From Aeromicrobium sp. Root344 (GTDB taxonomy: Bacteria; Actinomycetota; Actinomycetes; Propionibacteriales; Nocardioidaceae), in NCBI RefSeq assembly GCF_001425755.1, contig NZ_LMDH01000001.1, forward strand, positions 3,409,571 through 3,473,570: a DNA stretch of 64,000 nucleotides. Direction: 5' to 3'. Made by a program: the position numbers and the translations under genes. Positions 7,252 to 16,577 of the stretch are shown piece after piece. The stretch's first letter is position 1, and every line of letters starts with the position of its first letter. The notes under the pieces were generated by a model that worked only from the letters and a program-made list of their open reading frames with translations, did no database searches and had not been told where the DNA came from.

Positions 7252-9978
7252 ATGACCAGCCCGGCCGAGAAGTACGCCCATTCCCGCGCCTCCCGGGCCT
7301 ATCCGCACCTGGCGGCGTTCCGCGGTCACTACGCGTTCGACCTCGACGACTTCCAGGTCGAGGCGTGCAAGGTCGTCGAGGATGGTCACGGCGTGCTCGT
7401 GGCGGCACCGACCGGGTCGGGCAAGACGATCGTCGGCGAGTTCGCGGTGCACGTGGCCCTCGAGACCGGCCGCAAGTGCTTCTACACGACGCCGATCAAG
7501 GCGCTGTCCAACCAGAAGTACGCAGACCTGGTGGCCCGTCACGGCGCGGAGAACGTCGGCCTGCTGACCGGCGACAACACGATCAACGGCGAGGCACCCG
7601 TCGTCGTGATGACGACCGAGGTCCTGCGCAACATGCTCTATGCCGGGTCGCGGACGCTCGACACGCTCGGCTACGTCGTGATGGACGAGGTGCACTATCT
7701 CGCCGACCGCATGCGCGGGGCCGTGTGGGAAGAGGTCATCATCCACCTGCCCGAGTCGGTGTCGGTCATCTCGCTGTCGGCGACCGTGTCCAACGCCGAG
7801 GAGTTCGGCGACTGGCTCACCGAGGTCCGCGGCGACACCGTGACGATCGTCGAGGAACGACGCCCCGTGCCGTTGCACCAGCACGTGCTCGTCGGCCGCA
7901 AGATGTTCCCGCTGTTCGAGTCCAGCGCCGACGACCAGGGAGTCGAGGTCAACCAGGCTCTGACCCGCATCGCCCGCGACGACTGGCAGTTCACCCGTAT
8001 GCACAAGGGCCGGCCGGGCAAGGGCGGCAAGCGGCCCCGCAGTCGGCACCGCACGGCGAGCCGGGTCGAGGTCGTGGAGCGGCTCGACGCCGAGGGGCTG
8101 CTGCCGGCGATCTGCTTCATCTTCAGCCGGGTCGGTTGCGACGCGGCGGTCAAGCAGTGCCTCGACGCGCGACTGACGCTCACGACGCCCGAGGAGCAGG
8201 CCGAGATCGGCGCCCTCGTCGACGCCACGTGCTCGCACCTGCCCGAGGACGACCTCCATGTCCTGGGCTACTACGAGTTCCGTGACGCCCTCGTGCGCGG
8301 CATCGCCTCGCACCATGCCGGCATGCTGCCGACGTTCAAGGAGTGCGTCGAGCTGCTGTTCAGCGACGGCCTCGTCAAGATCATCTTCGCCACGGAGACG
8401 CTGGCGCTCGGCATCAACATGCCGGCCCGCTCCGTCGTCATCGAGAAGCTGTCGAAGTGGAACGGCGAGACCCACGCCAACATCACGCCGGGGGAGTACA
8501 CCCAGCTCACGGGCCGCGCCGGTCGCCGCGGCATCGACGTCGAAGGACACGGTGTCGTGCTGTGGCAGCCTGGGCTCGACCCGAAGCAGGTCGCCGGGCT
8601 CGCCAGCACTCGGACGTACCCGCTCAACTCCTCGTTCCAGCCGTCCTACAACATGGCGGTCAACCTCGTCGGACAGGTCGGCCGGACGATCGCCCGAGAG
8701 CTGCTGGAGCAGTCGTTCGCGCAGTTCCAGGCCGATCGCGCCGTCGTCGGGCTCGCCACGCAGATCCGTCGCGCCGACGAGGCGCTCGAGGGCTATCGCG
8801 AGCAGGTGGAGTGCGACAAGGGCGACTTCATGGAGTACGCCGCCTTGCGCCGCGAGCTCAGCGAAATCGAGGCCTCCGGCTCCAAGGCGCGCAGGGCCGC
8901 CGATCGCCAGGACGTCGTCGAGTCACTCGTCAAGCTCAAGCCGGGCGACGTCATCAACGTCCCGGTCGGCCGGTGGGCGGGCATCGCCGTGGTGCTCGAC
9001 CCGGGCCGTACGACCGACACCGACGGGCCGCGGCCCATGGTGCTGACCGCCAACCGGCACGCGCGCCGGCTCGCAATGGTCGACTTCAACACCCCTGTCG
9101 CGCCGATCACGACGATGCGCATCCCCAAGTCGTTCAACGCCCGCAACCCGCAGTCCCGCCGCGACCTGGCGTCACAGCTGCGCAACCGGGCCGAAGGCGT
9201 CGCCTGGCGGCAGGACAAGCCGTACCGGGAGAACATCTCCCGCGAGGACCCGCGCATCGCGTCGATCCGCGACAAGCTGCGCAACCACCCGTGCCACAGC
9301 TGTCCCGACCGTGAGAAGCACGCTCGCTGGGCCGAGCGCTACTTCAAGCTCGAACGCGACACCGCCAACCAGCGCGGCCGCATCGAGTCTCGCACCAACA
9401 CCGTCGCGCGGCAGTTCGATCGGGTCTGCGAGGTGCTCGACGTGCTCGGCTACCTCGACGGCGACCAGGTCACGGCCGACGGCAAGCGCCTGCAGCGGCT
9501 CTACAGCGAGCTGGACCTGCTCGTCAGCGAGTGCCTGCGCGGGAACGTGTGGGACGGTCTCGAGGCTGAGGAGTTCGCCGCGGTCGTCAGCGGACTCACG
9601 TACGAGTCACGCAACGCCGACGACGCGCCGGCGCCGCGCTATCCGACCGAGGCCTTGCGCACGGTCGCGGACACCATGACGACGCTCTGCACCGACCTGC
9701 AGCAGCTCGAGCGGGAGCACCGGGTGCGGTTCCTGCACCAGCCAGACTTCGGGTTCGCGCACGCGGTGTGGCAGTGGAGCATGGGCGCGTCGCTCGACGA
9801 CGTGCTGGGCCAGATGGACCTGGCGGCCGGCGACTTCGTGCGCGCCATGAAGCAGCTGATCGACGTCGTGGCGCAGATCGCCGACGCGGCCGGACCCGGC
9901 GCGCTGCGGGACACCGCCCGCGAGTCGCTCGACCTGCTGCGCCGCGGCGTGGTCGCCTACACCAGCGTCACGAGCTGA
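7252..9978 (+). CDS. helY: DEAD/DEAH-box RNA helicase, HelY/Mtr4-like
   Basis: A 908-aa Ski2/Mtr4-type superfamily 2 helicase, the usual length for actinobacterial HelY. Walker A APTGSGKT is at about residues 52-59, Walker B VVMDEVHYL near 143, motif III SLSATVSN near 176 and motif VI QLTGRAGRRG near 417. A four-cysteine or DSHCT-like C-terminal region follows (CHSCPDREKHARW near 682). It probably unwinds structured RNA during decay or rRNA maturation. TAGGCT lies 6 nt before the ATG, and the intervening GGAGG could act as an RBS if transcription starts further upstream. Confidence 0.92.
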   Translation: MTSPAEKYAHSRASRAYPHLAAFRGHYAFDLDDFQVEACKVVEDGHGVLVAAPTGSGKTIVGEFAVHVALETGRKCFYTTPIKALSNQKYADLVARHGAENVGLLTGDNTINGEAPVVVMTTEVLRNMLYAGSRTLDTLGYVVMDEVHYLADRMRGAVWEEVIIHLPESVSVISLSATVSNAEEFGDWLTEVRGDTVTIVEERRPVPLHQHVLVGRKMFPLFESSADDQGVEVNQALTRIARDDWQFTRMHKGRPGKGGKRPRSRHRTASRVEVVERLDAEGLLPAICFIFSRVGCDAAVKQCLDARLTLTTPEEQAEIGALVDATCSHLPEDDLHVLGYYEFRDALVRGIASHHAGMLPTFKECVELLFSDGLVKIIFATETLALGINMPARSVVIEKLSKWNGETHANITPGEYTQLTGRAGRRGIDVEGHGVVLWQPGLDPKQVAGLASTRTYPLNSSFQPSYNMAVNLVGQVGRTIARELLEQSFAQFQADRAVVGLATQIRRADEALEGYREQVECDKGDFMEYAALRRELSEIEASGSKARRAADRQDVVESLVKLKPGDVINVPVGRWAGIAVVLDPGRTTDTDGPRPMVLTANRHARRLAMVDFNTPVAPITTMRIPKSFNARNPQSRRDLASQLRNRAEGVAWRQDKPYRENISREDPRIASIRDKLRNHPCHSCPDREKHARWAERYFKLERDTANQRGRIESRTNTVARQFDRVCEVLDVLGYLDGDQVTADGKRLQRLYSELDLLVSECLRGNVWDGLEAEEFAAVVSGLTYESRNADDAPAPRYPTEALRTVADTMTTLCTDLQQLEREHRVRFLHQPDFGFAHAVWQWSMGASLDDVLGQMDLAAGDFVRAMKQLIDVVAQIADAAGPGALRDTARESLDLLRRGVVAYTSVTS

Positions 9979-9984
9979 ACGATC

Positions 9985-10032
9985 GGTCCTTGAGCTTGTC
10001 GAAAGGACGTCCTTTCGACAAGCTCAAGGACC
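9985..10032. terminator. Perfect 48-bp palindrome between convergent genes (bidirectional terminator or REP-like element)
   Basis: Two 24-nt arms, 9985-10008 and 10009-10032, are exact reverse complements with no spacer. The core reads CTTGAGCTTGTCGAAAGGA on the left. Outside them AACGAT (9978-9983) and ATCGTT (10036-10041) pair as well. It sits between the convergent helY and exonuclease stop codons, 6 and 10 nt away. A bidirectional terminator is likely. The GAGCTTGTCGAA core resembles widespread dispersed REP-like repeats. There is no clear U-run. Confidence 0.75.
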
Positions 10033-10042
10033 CACATCGTTC

Positions 10043-10948
10043 TCAGTCTTTCGCGAGTGCCGTCAGGGCTCGGTCGGTCGCGCCACCAAGGCCCCAGGTC
10101 TCGCCGAACGCCCGGAACGCTTCTTCCTGCACGGGCGCCGTCAGCACCTCGAAGTCGCACGCATCGCGCTTGACCGCGACGACCGTGCGAGCCGCGGCGA
10201 TGTAGTCGCCGGAGTCGAGGAGCGACTGGCGTACGCGAGGCTTGATCGACGACCACCGGTCCTGCGCCGCAGCGAGGATGCCGTCGATGTCACCGAACTC
10301 CTTGAGCAGCACCGCAGCAGTCTTGTCGCCGATGCCGGCCACACCCGGGAGACCGTCGGACGCGTCCCCGCGCATGACCGCGAAGTCGACGTACTGCGAC
10401 GCGTCGATGCCGTACTTGGCCCGGATCCAGGCGTTGTCGACGACATCGTGGTTGGAGACCCCACGAGCGACGTAGAGGACCCGTACGCCCCGGTCGTCGT
10501 CGACGAGCTGGAACAGGTCGCGGTCGCCCGTCACGATGTCGACCGGGCCGTCCCACGTGGAGGCGAACGTACCGATGATGTCATCGGCCTCGGCATCGGG
10601 AGCGCCGACGACCGGAATGCCCAGCAGCGCGAAGGCCTCGGCGATCAGGGGCACCTGGGGACCGAGCAGTCCGCCCGTCGTGTCGGCCTCGCCGCCTTCG
10701 ACGTCGAGGCGCTGGGTCTTGTAGGACGGGATGAGGTCGACGCGCCACTGGGGACGCCAGTCGTCGTCCCAGCACGCGACGATCGCCTCCGGCTTGTACT
10801 GCGTCGTCAGCGTCGACGTGAAGTCGAGGATGCCGCGCAGCGCGTTGACGACCGTCCCGTCGGGGGACTTCAGGGAGTCCGGGACGCCGAAGAACGCCCG
10901 GAAGTACAGACTCGCGCTGTCGAGCAGCAGCAGACGACCGTGTGCCAT
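10043..10948 (-). CDS. 5'-3' exonuclease (polymerase I exonuclease-like)
   Basis: A 301-aa stand-alone FEN-type 5'-3' exonuclease. It carries LLLLDSASLYFRAFFGVP, an acidic metal-binding centre (APDAEADDIIGT, VTGDRDLFQLVD, RGDASDGLPGVAGIGDKTA) and the helix-3-turn that grips duplex DNA. Such proteins remove RNA primers or flaps in replication and repair. The ATG is 7 nt after TAGGCT on the minus strand, so the mRNA may be leaderless. It converges with helY across the palindrome. Confidence 0.92.
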   Translation of the reverse strand: MAHGRLLLLDSASLYFRAFFGVPDSLKSPDGTVVNALRGILDFTSTLTTQYKPEAIVACWDDDWRPQWRVDLIPSYKTQRLDVEGGEADTTGGLLGPQVPLIAEAFALLGIPVVGAPDAEADDIIGTFASTWDGPVDIVTGDRDLFQLVDDDRGVRVLYVARGVSNHDVVDNAWIRAKYGIDASQYVDFAVMRGDASDGLPGVAGIGDKTAAVLLKEFGDIDGILAAAQDRWSSIKPRVRQSLLDSGDYIAAARTVVAVKRDACDFEVLTAPVQEEAFRAFGETWGLGGATDRALTALAKD

Positions 10949-10975
10949 GCAGTCGAGCCTAGTGCGGTGGGTCGC

Positions 10976-11389
10976 TCAGCCGGCGGTGCTGTCGCCTTCT
11001 TCGAGCTCGCGTCGCTGCTGCTCGGTGACCTCACGCTGCTTCTCCCGGTACGTCCGACGCTGCTCCTCGGCGCGCTCGCGGAGGCCTCGCAAGAACGCTT
11101 CGTCGTCCTCAGGATTGGCAGCGACGGCGCGCCCGGGGCGGTCGTACTCGGGGAATGACGGGTGCCCCTGATTGCCCTTGTAGGGCATCGACGCGGTCGG
11201 GTTCGACTCCGGCCGGCCGGCGACGAGCCACGCGATCGAGCCGATGAGCGGGAAGAACAGCACCAGGATGAGCCACCAGATCTTGCTCAGGTTGCGGCAC
11301 GCGTACTCATCGGTCGAGATGACGTCGAGCAGGCAGAAGATCCACAGGCCCAGGATCACCAGGCCCAGCACTCCGTCCATCAACAGCAC
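10976..11389 (-). CDS. Small membrane protein with PLDc_N domain
   Basis: About 137 aa. An N-terminal hydrophobic helix, then the cytoplasmic/membrane PLDc_N hairpin (LSKIWWLILVLFFPLIGSIAWLVAGR), then a charged glutamine- and arginine-rich tail that may be coiled coil (RERAEEQRRTYREKQREV). I chose the GTG at 11389 because GGAGGAG lies 6 nt upstream; the frame stays open further upstream without support, and the ATG at 11380 is another option. PLDc_N occurs at the N-terminus of cardiolipin synthases; alone its role is unknown. Confidence 0.75.
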   Translation of the reverse strand: MLLMDGVLGLVILGLWIFCLLDVISTDEYACRNLSKIWWLILVLFFPLIGSIAWLVAGRPESNPTASMPYKGNQGHPSFPEYDRPGRAVAANPEDDEAFLRGLRERAEEQRRTYREKQREVTEQQRRELEEGDSTAG

Positions 11390-11458
11390 GGTGTCTCCTC
11401 CATTCAGCGGTCGCCACATCATGGCAGTCACGAGCCGCTTGCTGGGGCCGAATGCAGA

Positions 11459-11496
11459 GATCGGCGCCACCACCCGGTCAGGTGATGGCGCCGATC
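11459..11496 (-). terminator. Hairpin downstream of the M28 peptidase gene
   Basis: GATCGGCGCCA (11459-11469) pairs exactly with TGGCGCCGATC (11486-11496), and the inner bases extend the stem to about 16 pairs with one wobble around a 6-nt loop. It lies 11 nt beyond the M28 peptidase stop codon and before the PLDc_N gene, so it probably terminates the peptidase transcript. Confidence 0.7.
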
Positions 11497-11507
11497 CGTC
11501 GAGCTCG

Positions 11508-13046
11508 TCAGCGTACGAGCTGCGGCTCCTTGGCGAGAGCCTTGGACTTGCCTGCCTTGCCCGTCAGGCTGCCGTCGGGGAACAGTCCCGTCCTCGACAT
11601 CGTCAACACAGCCGTCGCGTGCGCGGCGGCGTCGCCGAGCTCCTGGAGCGCGGTCGTGTTGAGGTTGGAGATGTCGTCACACGCCGCGTGATAGCACGCG
11701 TCGTACGGCTCACCCGCGGCACCGCCGTAGACGGCGGCCTCCTCAGGCGTCTTGACGCCTTCGGCTCCGCTGAACAGGCCACCGGCGGGGATGCCGGCCT
11801 CGATGAACGGGCCGTAGTCGGACCGGCCGTCGAAGTCCGTCGGCTCCGACGCGAGGTGCTTCGAGCCGAAGTAGTCGGTGAAGATCCTCTCGATCGCGTC
11901 AGATCCGGCCGGACCGGCGTCGCCCCCAGCGGAGCCGTCACCGTCATAGACGAACCGGACGTAGTTGGGCGAGCCGAGCATGTCGAAGTTGAGGTTGGCG
12001 TAGATCTTCGACAGCGCGGTGTCCGACAGCGACGCGACGTAGTGCTCCGAGCCCAGCAGCCCGGCCTCTTCTGCACCCCAGAACGCGAACCGCACCGGGC
12101 GCTCGAGCTTCTTGGTCAGCTTGAGGGCCGACATCTGCTCGGCGATCTCGAGGATCGTCGCCGAGCCCGATCCGTTGTCGTTGATGCCGGGTCCCGCAGC
12201 GACGCTGTCGAGGTGGGCACCCACCACGACGACCTGGTCGGCGTTGGCCTTCTTGAGCTGCTTCGCGGGCAGGTCGGCGATGACGTTCTCCGTCTCGCGA
12301 TTGAGGTCGGTCTCGGTCTTGGTCGTGACCCTCGCGGTGACGCCGTCCGCGGCAAGCGCGGCGCCGTCCTCGTACGAGACACCGACGACCGGGATGTCGA
12401 TCGGGTCGCCCAGCGTGCCGGTCAGCAGCTCGTCACGCCCCGGCTGTCCCTCGTTGAACAAGATGACGGCGTCGTAGCCGGCCGCTGCCGCATTGACCGC
12501 CTTCTCGCCGAACGTGCACGTGCCACGCTGGATCAGCGCGATCGCCGGCTCTGCGGGGGCCGGCGAGAAGTCCGAGGCTTCGCAGCCCGAGGTGCTGCTC
12601 GGCTCGGCCGCCGGCGGGATCATCACGTCGTTGGTCGCGATGACCGGCCCCGTCACATCGCCCGTCCCGGAGTAGTCCATCGTGTGCGTCTCGACCTCGC
12701 GTTGTGCCGGCGTCACCTGCGTCAGCGTCGCCGGCTCGAGCTCGCGGGTGAACGGGAAGATGAACTTCTGGCGCTTGACCGTGTAGCCGGCCTGCTTGAG
12801 CTTCTTGGCGACGTAGTCGGCCGACTCGGTGTGGCCGGGCAGTCCGGATGCCCGCGTGCCCTCGTTGCGGTTGGCGATGACCTGCAGCTGGCGCAGGTGC
12901 TGGACGATGCCGTTGACCGTGACGGCCTTGGTGAGCTTGCTCGTGTCGACAGGTTTCGGCGTAGGGCTTTTGGCCGTGGCCGGACCCGCGACGAGAAGGC
13001 TGGCCGTCATGGTGACGGCAGCGATGGATGGCAGGAGTCTGCGCAT
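11508..13046 (-). CDS. Secreted M28-family aminopeptidase with PA domain
   Basis: A 512-aa exported metallopeptidase. A Sec signal peptide (MRRLLPSIAAVTMTASLLVA... cut near AKS) is followed by a protease-associated (PA) insert around residues 130-270 and the M28 zinc peptidase domain. The zinc ligands and catalytic residues are recognisable: VVGAHLDSV, GINDNGSGS, FWGAEEAGLLGS, NFDMLGSPN and a final His in YHAACDD. It resembles the Streptomyces/Mycobacterium LpqL-type extracellular aminopeptidases but lacks a lipobox. It is divergent from the M24 peptidase gene. Likely role is release of amino acids from external peptides. Confidence 0.92.
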   Translation of the reverse strand: MRRLLPSIAAVTMTASLLVAGPATAKSPTPKPVDTSKLTKAVTVNGIVQHLRQLQVIANRNEGTRASGLPGHTESADYVAKKLKQAGYTVKRQKFIFPFTRELEPATLTQVTPAQREVETHTMDYSGTGDVTGPVIATNDVMIPPAAEPSSTSGCEASDFSPAPAEPAIALIQRGTCTFGEKAVNAAAAGYDAVILFNEGQPGRDELLTGTLGDPIDIPVVGVSYEDGAALAADGVTARVTTKTETDLNRETENVIADLPAKQLKKANADQVVVVGAHLDSVAAGPGINDNGSGSATILEIAEQMSALKLTKKLERPVRFAFWGAEEAGLLGSEHYVASLSDTALSKIYANLNFDMLGSPNYVRFVYDGDGSAGGDAGPAGSDAIERIFTDYFGSKHLASEPTDFDGRSDYGPFIEAGIPAGGLFSGAEGVKTPEEAAVYGGAAGEPYDACYHAACDDISNLNTTALQELGDAAAHATAVLTMSRTGLFPDGSLTGKAGKSKALAKEPQLVR

Positions 13047-13164
13047 CTGTGATCCCCCGATCGTGAGTTGGTTTCCTCACAGTAGGTCGGGTCGCGGGTG
13101 CTGTCACTTTGTGGTTGCGACGTGCACGGAGTACGCCCGAGGGCGCCGCAGGTATCGTCTTCTC

Positions 13165-14244
13165 GTGAGCAGATGGCGCAAGGCACAGCAACTGGCCGCT
13201 TCGCAGGGCATCGACGCCCTGCTCATCACGCCGGGAGCGGATCTTCGCTATCTGACCGGCTACGTCGCCCTGCCGCTCGAGCGGCTCACGTGCCTCGTCC
13301 TGCCGGCCGACGGTGACCCCACGCTGGTCGTCCCCACCCTCGAGAAGCCTGCGGCCATCGCCTCTGGTGTCGACGTGCACGTCGAGTCGTGGAACGAGAC
13401 CGACGACCCGTACGCACTGGTGGCCACGCTCGTCGGAGATGCCGCCACGATCGGCGTCGACGACCACATGTGGGCCTCGCGTGTCTTCGCGTTCCGCGAG
13501 ACGTTCCCGCAGGCTCGTCAGGTGCTCGGTGGCGACCTCGTCCAGCAGCTGCGCATCCGCAAGGACGCCGACGAGATCGACGCGCTGCGCGAGGCCGGCC
13601 TGGCGATCGACCGCGTGCACTCGCGCATGGGCGAGTGGCTCCGTCCAGGCCGCACCGAGCGCGAGGTCGGCGCCGACATCGCCCGCGCGATCCTCGACGA
13701 GGGCCACGAGACGGTCGACTTCGTCATCGTCGGCTCCGGGCCCAACGGGGCGTCTCCCCACCACGAGGTCTCCGACCGCGTCATCGAGGAGGGCGACCCC
13801 GTCGTCGTCGACATCGGTGGCACCACACCCGCCGGCTACTGCTCGGACTCGACCCGCAACTATCTCGCCGGCGGCACCGTCCCGGCCGCGTACGCCGAGG
13901 CCTACGCCGTGCTCGAGGCCGCTCAGCAGGCGCAGCGCGAGCACGCCGGCCCCGGCGTCACCGCCGAGTCGATCGACGCGGTCGGCCGCGCCCTGATCGC
14001 CGACGCAGGCTTCGGTGACCTGTTCATCCACCGCACCGGCCATGGCATCGGGCAGGAGACCCACGAGGAGCCCTACATCGTGGAGGGCAACGACCTGGTG
14101 CTCGAGGAGGGCATGGCGTTCTCGATCGAGCCCGGGATCTACTTCGACGGCCGCTTCGGCGCCCGCATCGAGGACATCGCCGTGTGCACCGCCGATGGGC
14201 TCGAGGTGCTCAACAACACGCCGCGCGAGCTCGTCGTCCTGTGA
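13165..14244 (+). CDS. M24-family Xaa-Pro aminopeptidase/dipeptidase
   Basis: A 359-aa cytoplasmic metallopeptidase with an N-terminal creatinase-like domain (about 1-125) and a pita-bread catalytic domain. The metal ligands are evident: VVDIGGTTPAGYCSDSTRNY (two Asp), HRTGHGIGQETHEEP (His), FSIEPGIYFDG (Glu) and ARIEDIA (Glu). The start is the GTG 6 nt after TATCGT, a good -10 box, so the mRNA is probably leaderless; the frame also stays open far upstream. It overlaps lnt by 4 nt (GTGA). Confidence 0.9.
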   Translation: MSRWRKAQQLAASQGIDALLITPGADLRYLTGYVALPLERLTCLVLPADGDPTLVVPTLEKPAAIASGVDVHVESWNETDDPYALVATLVGDAATIGVDDHMWASRVFAFRETFPQARQVLGGDLVQQLRIRKDADEIDALREAGLAIDRVHSRMGEWLRPGRTEREVGADIARAILDEGHETVDFVIVGSGPNGASPHHEVSDRVIEEGDPVVVDIGGTTPAGYCSDSTRNYLAGGTVPAAYAEAYAVLEAAQQAQREHAGPGVTAESIDAVGRALIADAGFGDLFIHRTGHGIGQETHEEPYIVEGNDLVLEEGMAFSIEPGIYFDGRFGARIEDIAVCTADGLEVLNNTPRELVVL

Positions 14245-15833
14245 CGCCCAGCTGGGTGCTGCCGAGGCGTCTCGTTGCCAGCTCGTCCGCACCCGGCGCG
14301 AATGCACTGACGCCCACCGTGGGCGGTCGCGTCGCCTGGCCCGCGGCCGTCGCCCTGGGCGTGCTGTCGTCGCTCAACTTCGACCCGGTCAACCTGCCGT
14401 TCGCCATGGTCGTGGCGATGGCCGGACTGATCTGGCTCGCCCATGCGCTGCGTGACGCCCGCAAACGTACGGTCATGGTCACCGGCGCGCTCTACGGCGT
14501 GTCGTTCATGGGACTGCTGATCTGGTGGATGAACGCGGTGAGCCACGGCGCCTACGTCGGACTGGTGCTCGCCGAGACACTGTTCTACCTGCCGACCATG
14601 CTCGCGCTCCGGGCCGCTGCGCGGCTGCGGTGGTGGCCGCTGTGGTGCGCTTCCGTGTGGGTGCTGGGGGAGTGGGCCCGCGGCCGGTTCCCGTTCACGG
14701 GATTCCCGTGGGGCCGCTTGGCGCACACCTCGATCGACACGCCCTTCGAGGCGTACGCACGACTGGTTGCAATGCCGGGACTGAGTGCGATGCTGATGCT
14801 CGTCGCAAGCTTGTTGGTCGTGCTCGTCACCTCAGCGACGTGGCGCACGCGGGCGATCGCGGTTGCCGGGGTCATCGCGATCGCGGGGGTCGGGGCGATC
14901 CTGCCGACCGGCATCGCCGGCGCTGACGGCACGCGGCAGGTCGCGCTCGTGCAGGGCAACGTGCCCGGCGTGTTCCTGACCTGGCCGCTGGGTGAGATCT
15001 TCACCCTGCACGTCGAGGAGACGACCAAGCTCGCCGACCAGATCGAGGCCGGCAAGGTGCCGCAGCCCGACATGGTGCTGTGGCCCGAGAACGCGACGGA
15101 CGTCGACCCGTACTACAACCAGTCCGTCCGCGACCAGATCCAGGCGCTCTCGGCACGGCTCAAGGCACCGATCCTCGTCGGCGGCATCTTCGACGGACCG
15201 ACGGCGACCACGGCCTACAACCAAGGTGTGGTCTGGACGGCCGACGGGCCAGGGGAGCGCTACGTCAAGCTCAAGCCGGTGCCGTTCGGTGAGTACGTCC
15301 CGTGGCGCAAGGAGGCCGGCTTCTTCGTCAACCGCCTCGCTCGCGACATCCCGCGCGACATGCTCGCCGGCCACGAGCCCGGTGCGCTGCGGATCGGGGA
15401 CACCCTGATCGGCGACACGATCTGCTACGACATCGCGTACGACAGCGTCACGCGTCGGGCGGTCGACGGCGGAGCCCAGATGATCGTCGTGCAGACCAGC
15501 AACGCCGCGTTCACCAACACGTCTCAGCCTGAGCAACAGTGGGACATCTCGCGGCTCCGCGCGATCGAGACCGGGCGCTGGGTCGTTGTGCCGTCGACCA
15601 ACGGCATCAGCGGCGTCGTCGACCCGCACGGGCACAGCGTCGAGCGGGCACCGATGCATCAGCCGGCGTACCTGAACGCCACGGTGACGCTCGCGTCCGG
15701 CAAGACCCCGGCCCTGGTCATCGGGGCACCGCTGGAGTACGTCCTGGTGGTGCTGGGTCTGGGAGCATGGTGGTTCGGCACTCGACGAAGGACACTTGAA
15801 GGCGTGAACGAATCCACCGAGGCGCAGGGATGA
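14241..15833 (+). CDS. lnt: Apolipoprotein N-acyltransferase
   Basis: A 530-aa integral membrane enzyme that adds the third acyl chain to the N-terminal cysteine of lipoproteins. An N-terminal hydrophobic region of six or more helices (about 25-225) precedes an extracellular nitrilase domain. The Glu-Lys-Cys triad is present in VLWPENATD, KLKPVPFGEYVPWR and GDTICYDIAYD, and a final helix anchors the C-terminus. The GTG start overlaps the previous stop (GTGA), and its own stop overlaps the next ATG. Mycobacterium tuberculosis carries this domain fused to Ppm; here the genes are separate but coupled. Confidence 0.93.
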   Translation: MTPSWVLPRRLVASSSAPGANALTPTVGGRVAWPAAVALGVLSSLNFDPVNLPFAMVVAMAGLIWLAHALRDARKRTVMVTGALYGVSFMGLLIWWMNAVSHGAYVGLVLAETLFYLPTMLALRAAARLRWWPLWCASVWVLGEWARGRFPFTGFPWGRLAHTSIDTPFEAYARLVAMPGLSAMLMLVASLLVVLVTSATWRTRAIAVAGVIAIAGVGAILPTGIAGADGTRQVALVQGNVPGVFLTWPLGEIFTLHVEETTKLADQIEAGKVPQPDMVLWPENATDVDPYYNQSVRDQIQALSARLKAPILVGGIFDGPTATTAYNQGVVWTADGPGERYVKLKPVPFGEYVPWRKEAGFFVNRLARDIPRDMLAGHEPGALRIGDTLIGDTICYDIAYDSVTRRAVDGGAQMIVVQTSNAAFTNTSQPEQQWDISRLRAIETGRWVVVPSTNGISGVVDPHGHSVERAPMHQPAYLNATVTLASGKTPALVIGAPLEYVLVVLGLGAWWFGTRRRTLEGVNESTEAQG

Positions 15834-16576
15834 CGCGCACTCTGGTCGTCATCCCGACCTACAACGAGGCCGACAACGTCGCCTGGATCGTCAACCAGCT
15901 CCACCTCGCACAGCCCGGGGTCGACGTGCTGATCGCCGACGACGGGTCTCCTGACGGCACCGGTGAGATCGCCGACGCGATGGCCGCGAGCGATCCGCGC
16001 GTCAACGTCATGCACCGCAGCGGCAAGCAAGGACTCGGCTCGGCCTACCGGGCGGGCTTCGCCTGGGGCATCGAGCGCGGCTATGACGTGCTGGTCGAGA
16101 TGGACGCGGACGGCTCACACCGTCCCGAGGACCTCGGCACGCTGCTCGCTGCGAGTGACGCGGGTGCCGACCTCGTGCTCGGCTCGCGGTGGGTCGACGG
16201 CGGGGGAGTCGTCAACTGGCCGTGGCACCGGCGCTTCATCTCCCGCGGTGGCACCTTCTACGCCCGGCTGATGCTCGGCATCCCGGTCAAGGACGCCACC
16301 GGGGGATACCGCGCGTTCCGCCGGCAGACGCTCGAGAAGCTGCCGCTCGACGAGGTGGCCTCGCAGGGTTATTGCTTCCAGATCGACATGGCGCGACGCG
16401 TGCTGGCGGCCGGCATGACGATCGTCGAGGTGCCGATCACGTTCGTCGAGCGTGAGCGCGGCGAGTCCAAGATGAGCGGCGGGATCGTCCGTGAGGCACT
16501 CTGGCGCGTCACGGTGTGGGGAGTTCAGCGGCTGCTCTCCAAGCCGGCCCGCCTGCGGAGCTCATCAGCTCGCTGA
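15830..16576 (+). CDS. Polyprenol monophosphomannose synthase (Ppm/DPM1-like)
   Basis: A 248-aa GT2 glycosyltransferase that moves mannose from GDP-mannose to polyprenyl phosphate, making the donor for lipoglycan and glycoprotein mannosylation. Characteristic stretches are VIPTYNEADNVAWIV at the N-terminus, ADDGSPDGTGEIAD, EMDADGSHRPEDLG with the DXD-type motif, and FISRGGTFYARLMLGIPVKD. The overlap ATGA with lnt and the order match the two halves of mycobacterial Ppm1. It lacks a membrane domain of its own, so it may dock on Lnt. Confidence 0.92.
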   Translation: MTRTLVVIPTYNEADNVAWIVNQLHLAQPGVDVLIADDGSPDGTGEIADAMAASDPRVNVMHRSGKQGLGSAYRAGFAWGIERGYDVLVEMDADGSHRPEDLGTLLAASDAGADLVLGSRWVDGGGVVNWPWHRRFISRGGTFYARLMLGIPVKDATGGYRAFRRQTLEKLPLDEVASQGYCFQIDMARRVLAAGMTIVEVPITFVERERGESKMSGGIVREALWRVTVWGVQRLLSKPARLRSSSAR

Positions 16577-16577
16577 G

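Noticed and set aside
12829-13164. N-terminal extension of the M24 peptidase frame, and similar extensions of lnt, the UMF1 transporter, the DHFR-like gene, the P450 and others
   Set aside because: The extensions overlap divergent or upstream genes and lack domain similarity; internal starts have RBS, leaderless boxes or stop-start overlaps.
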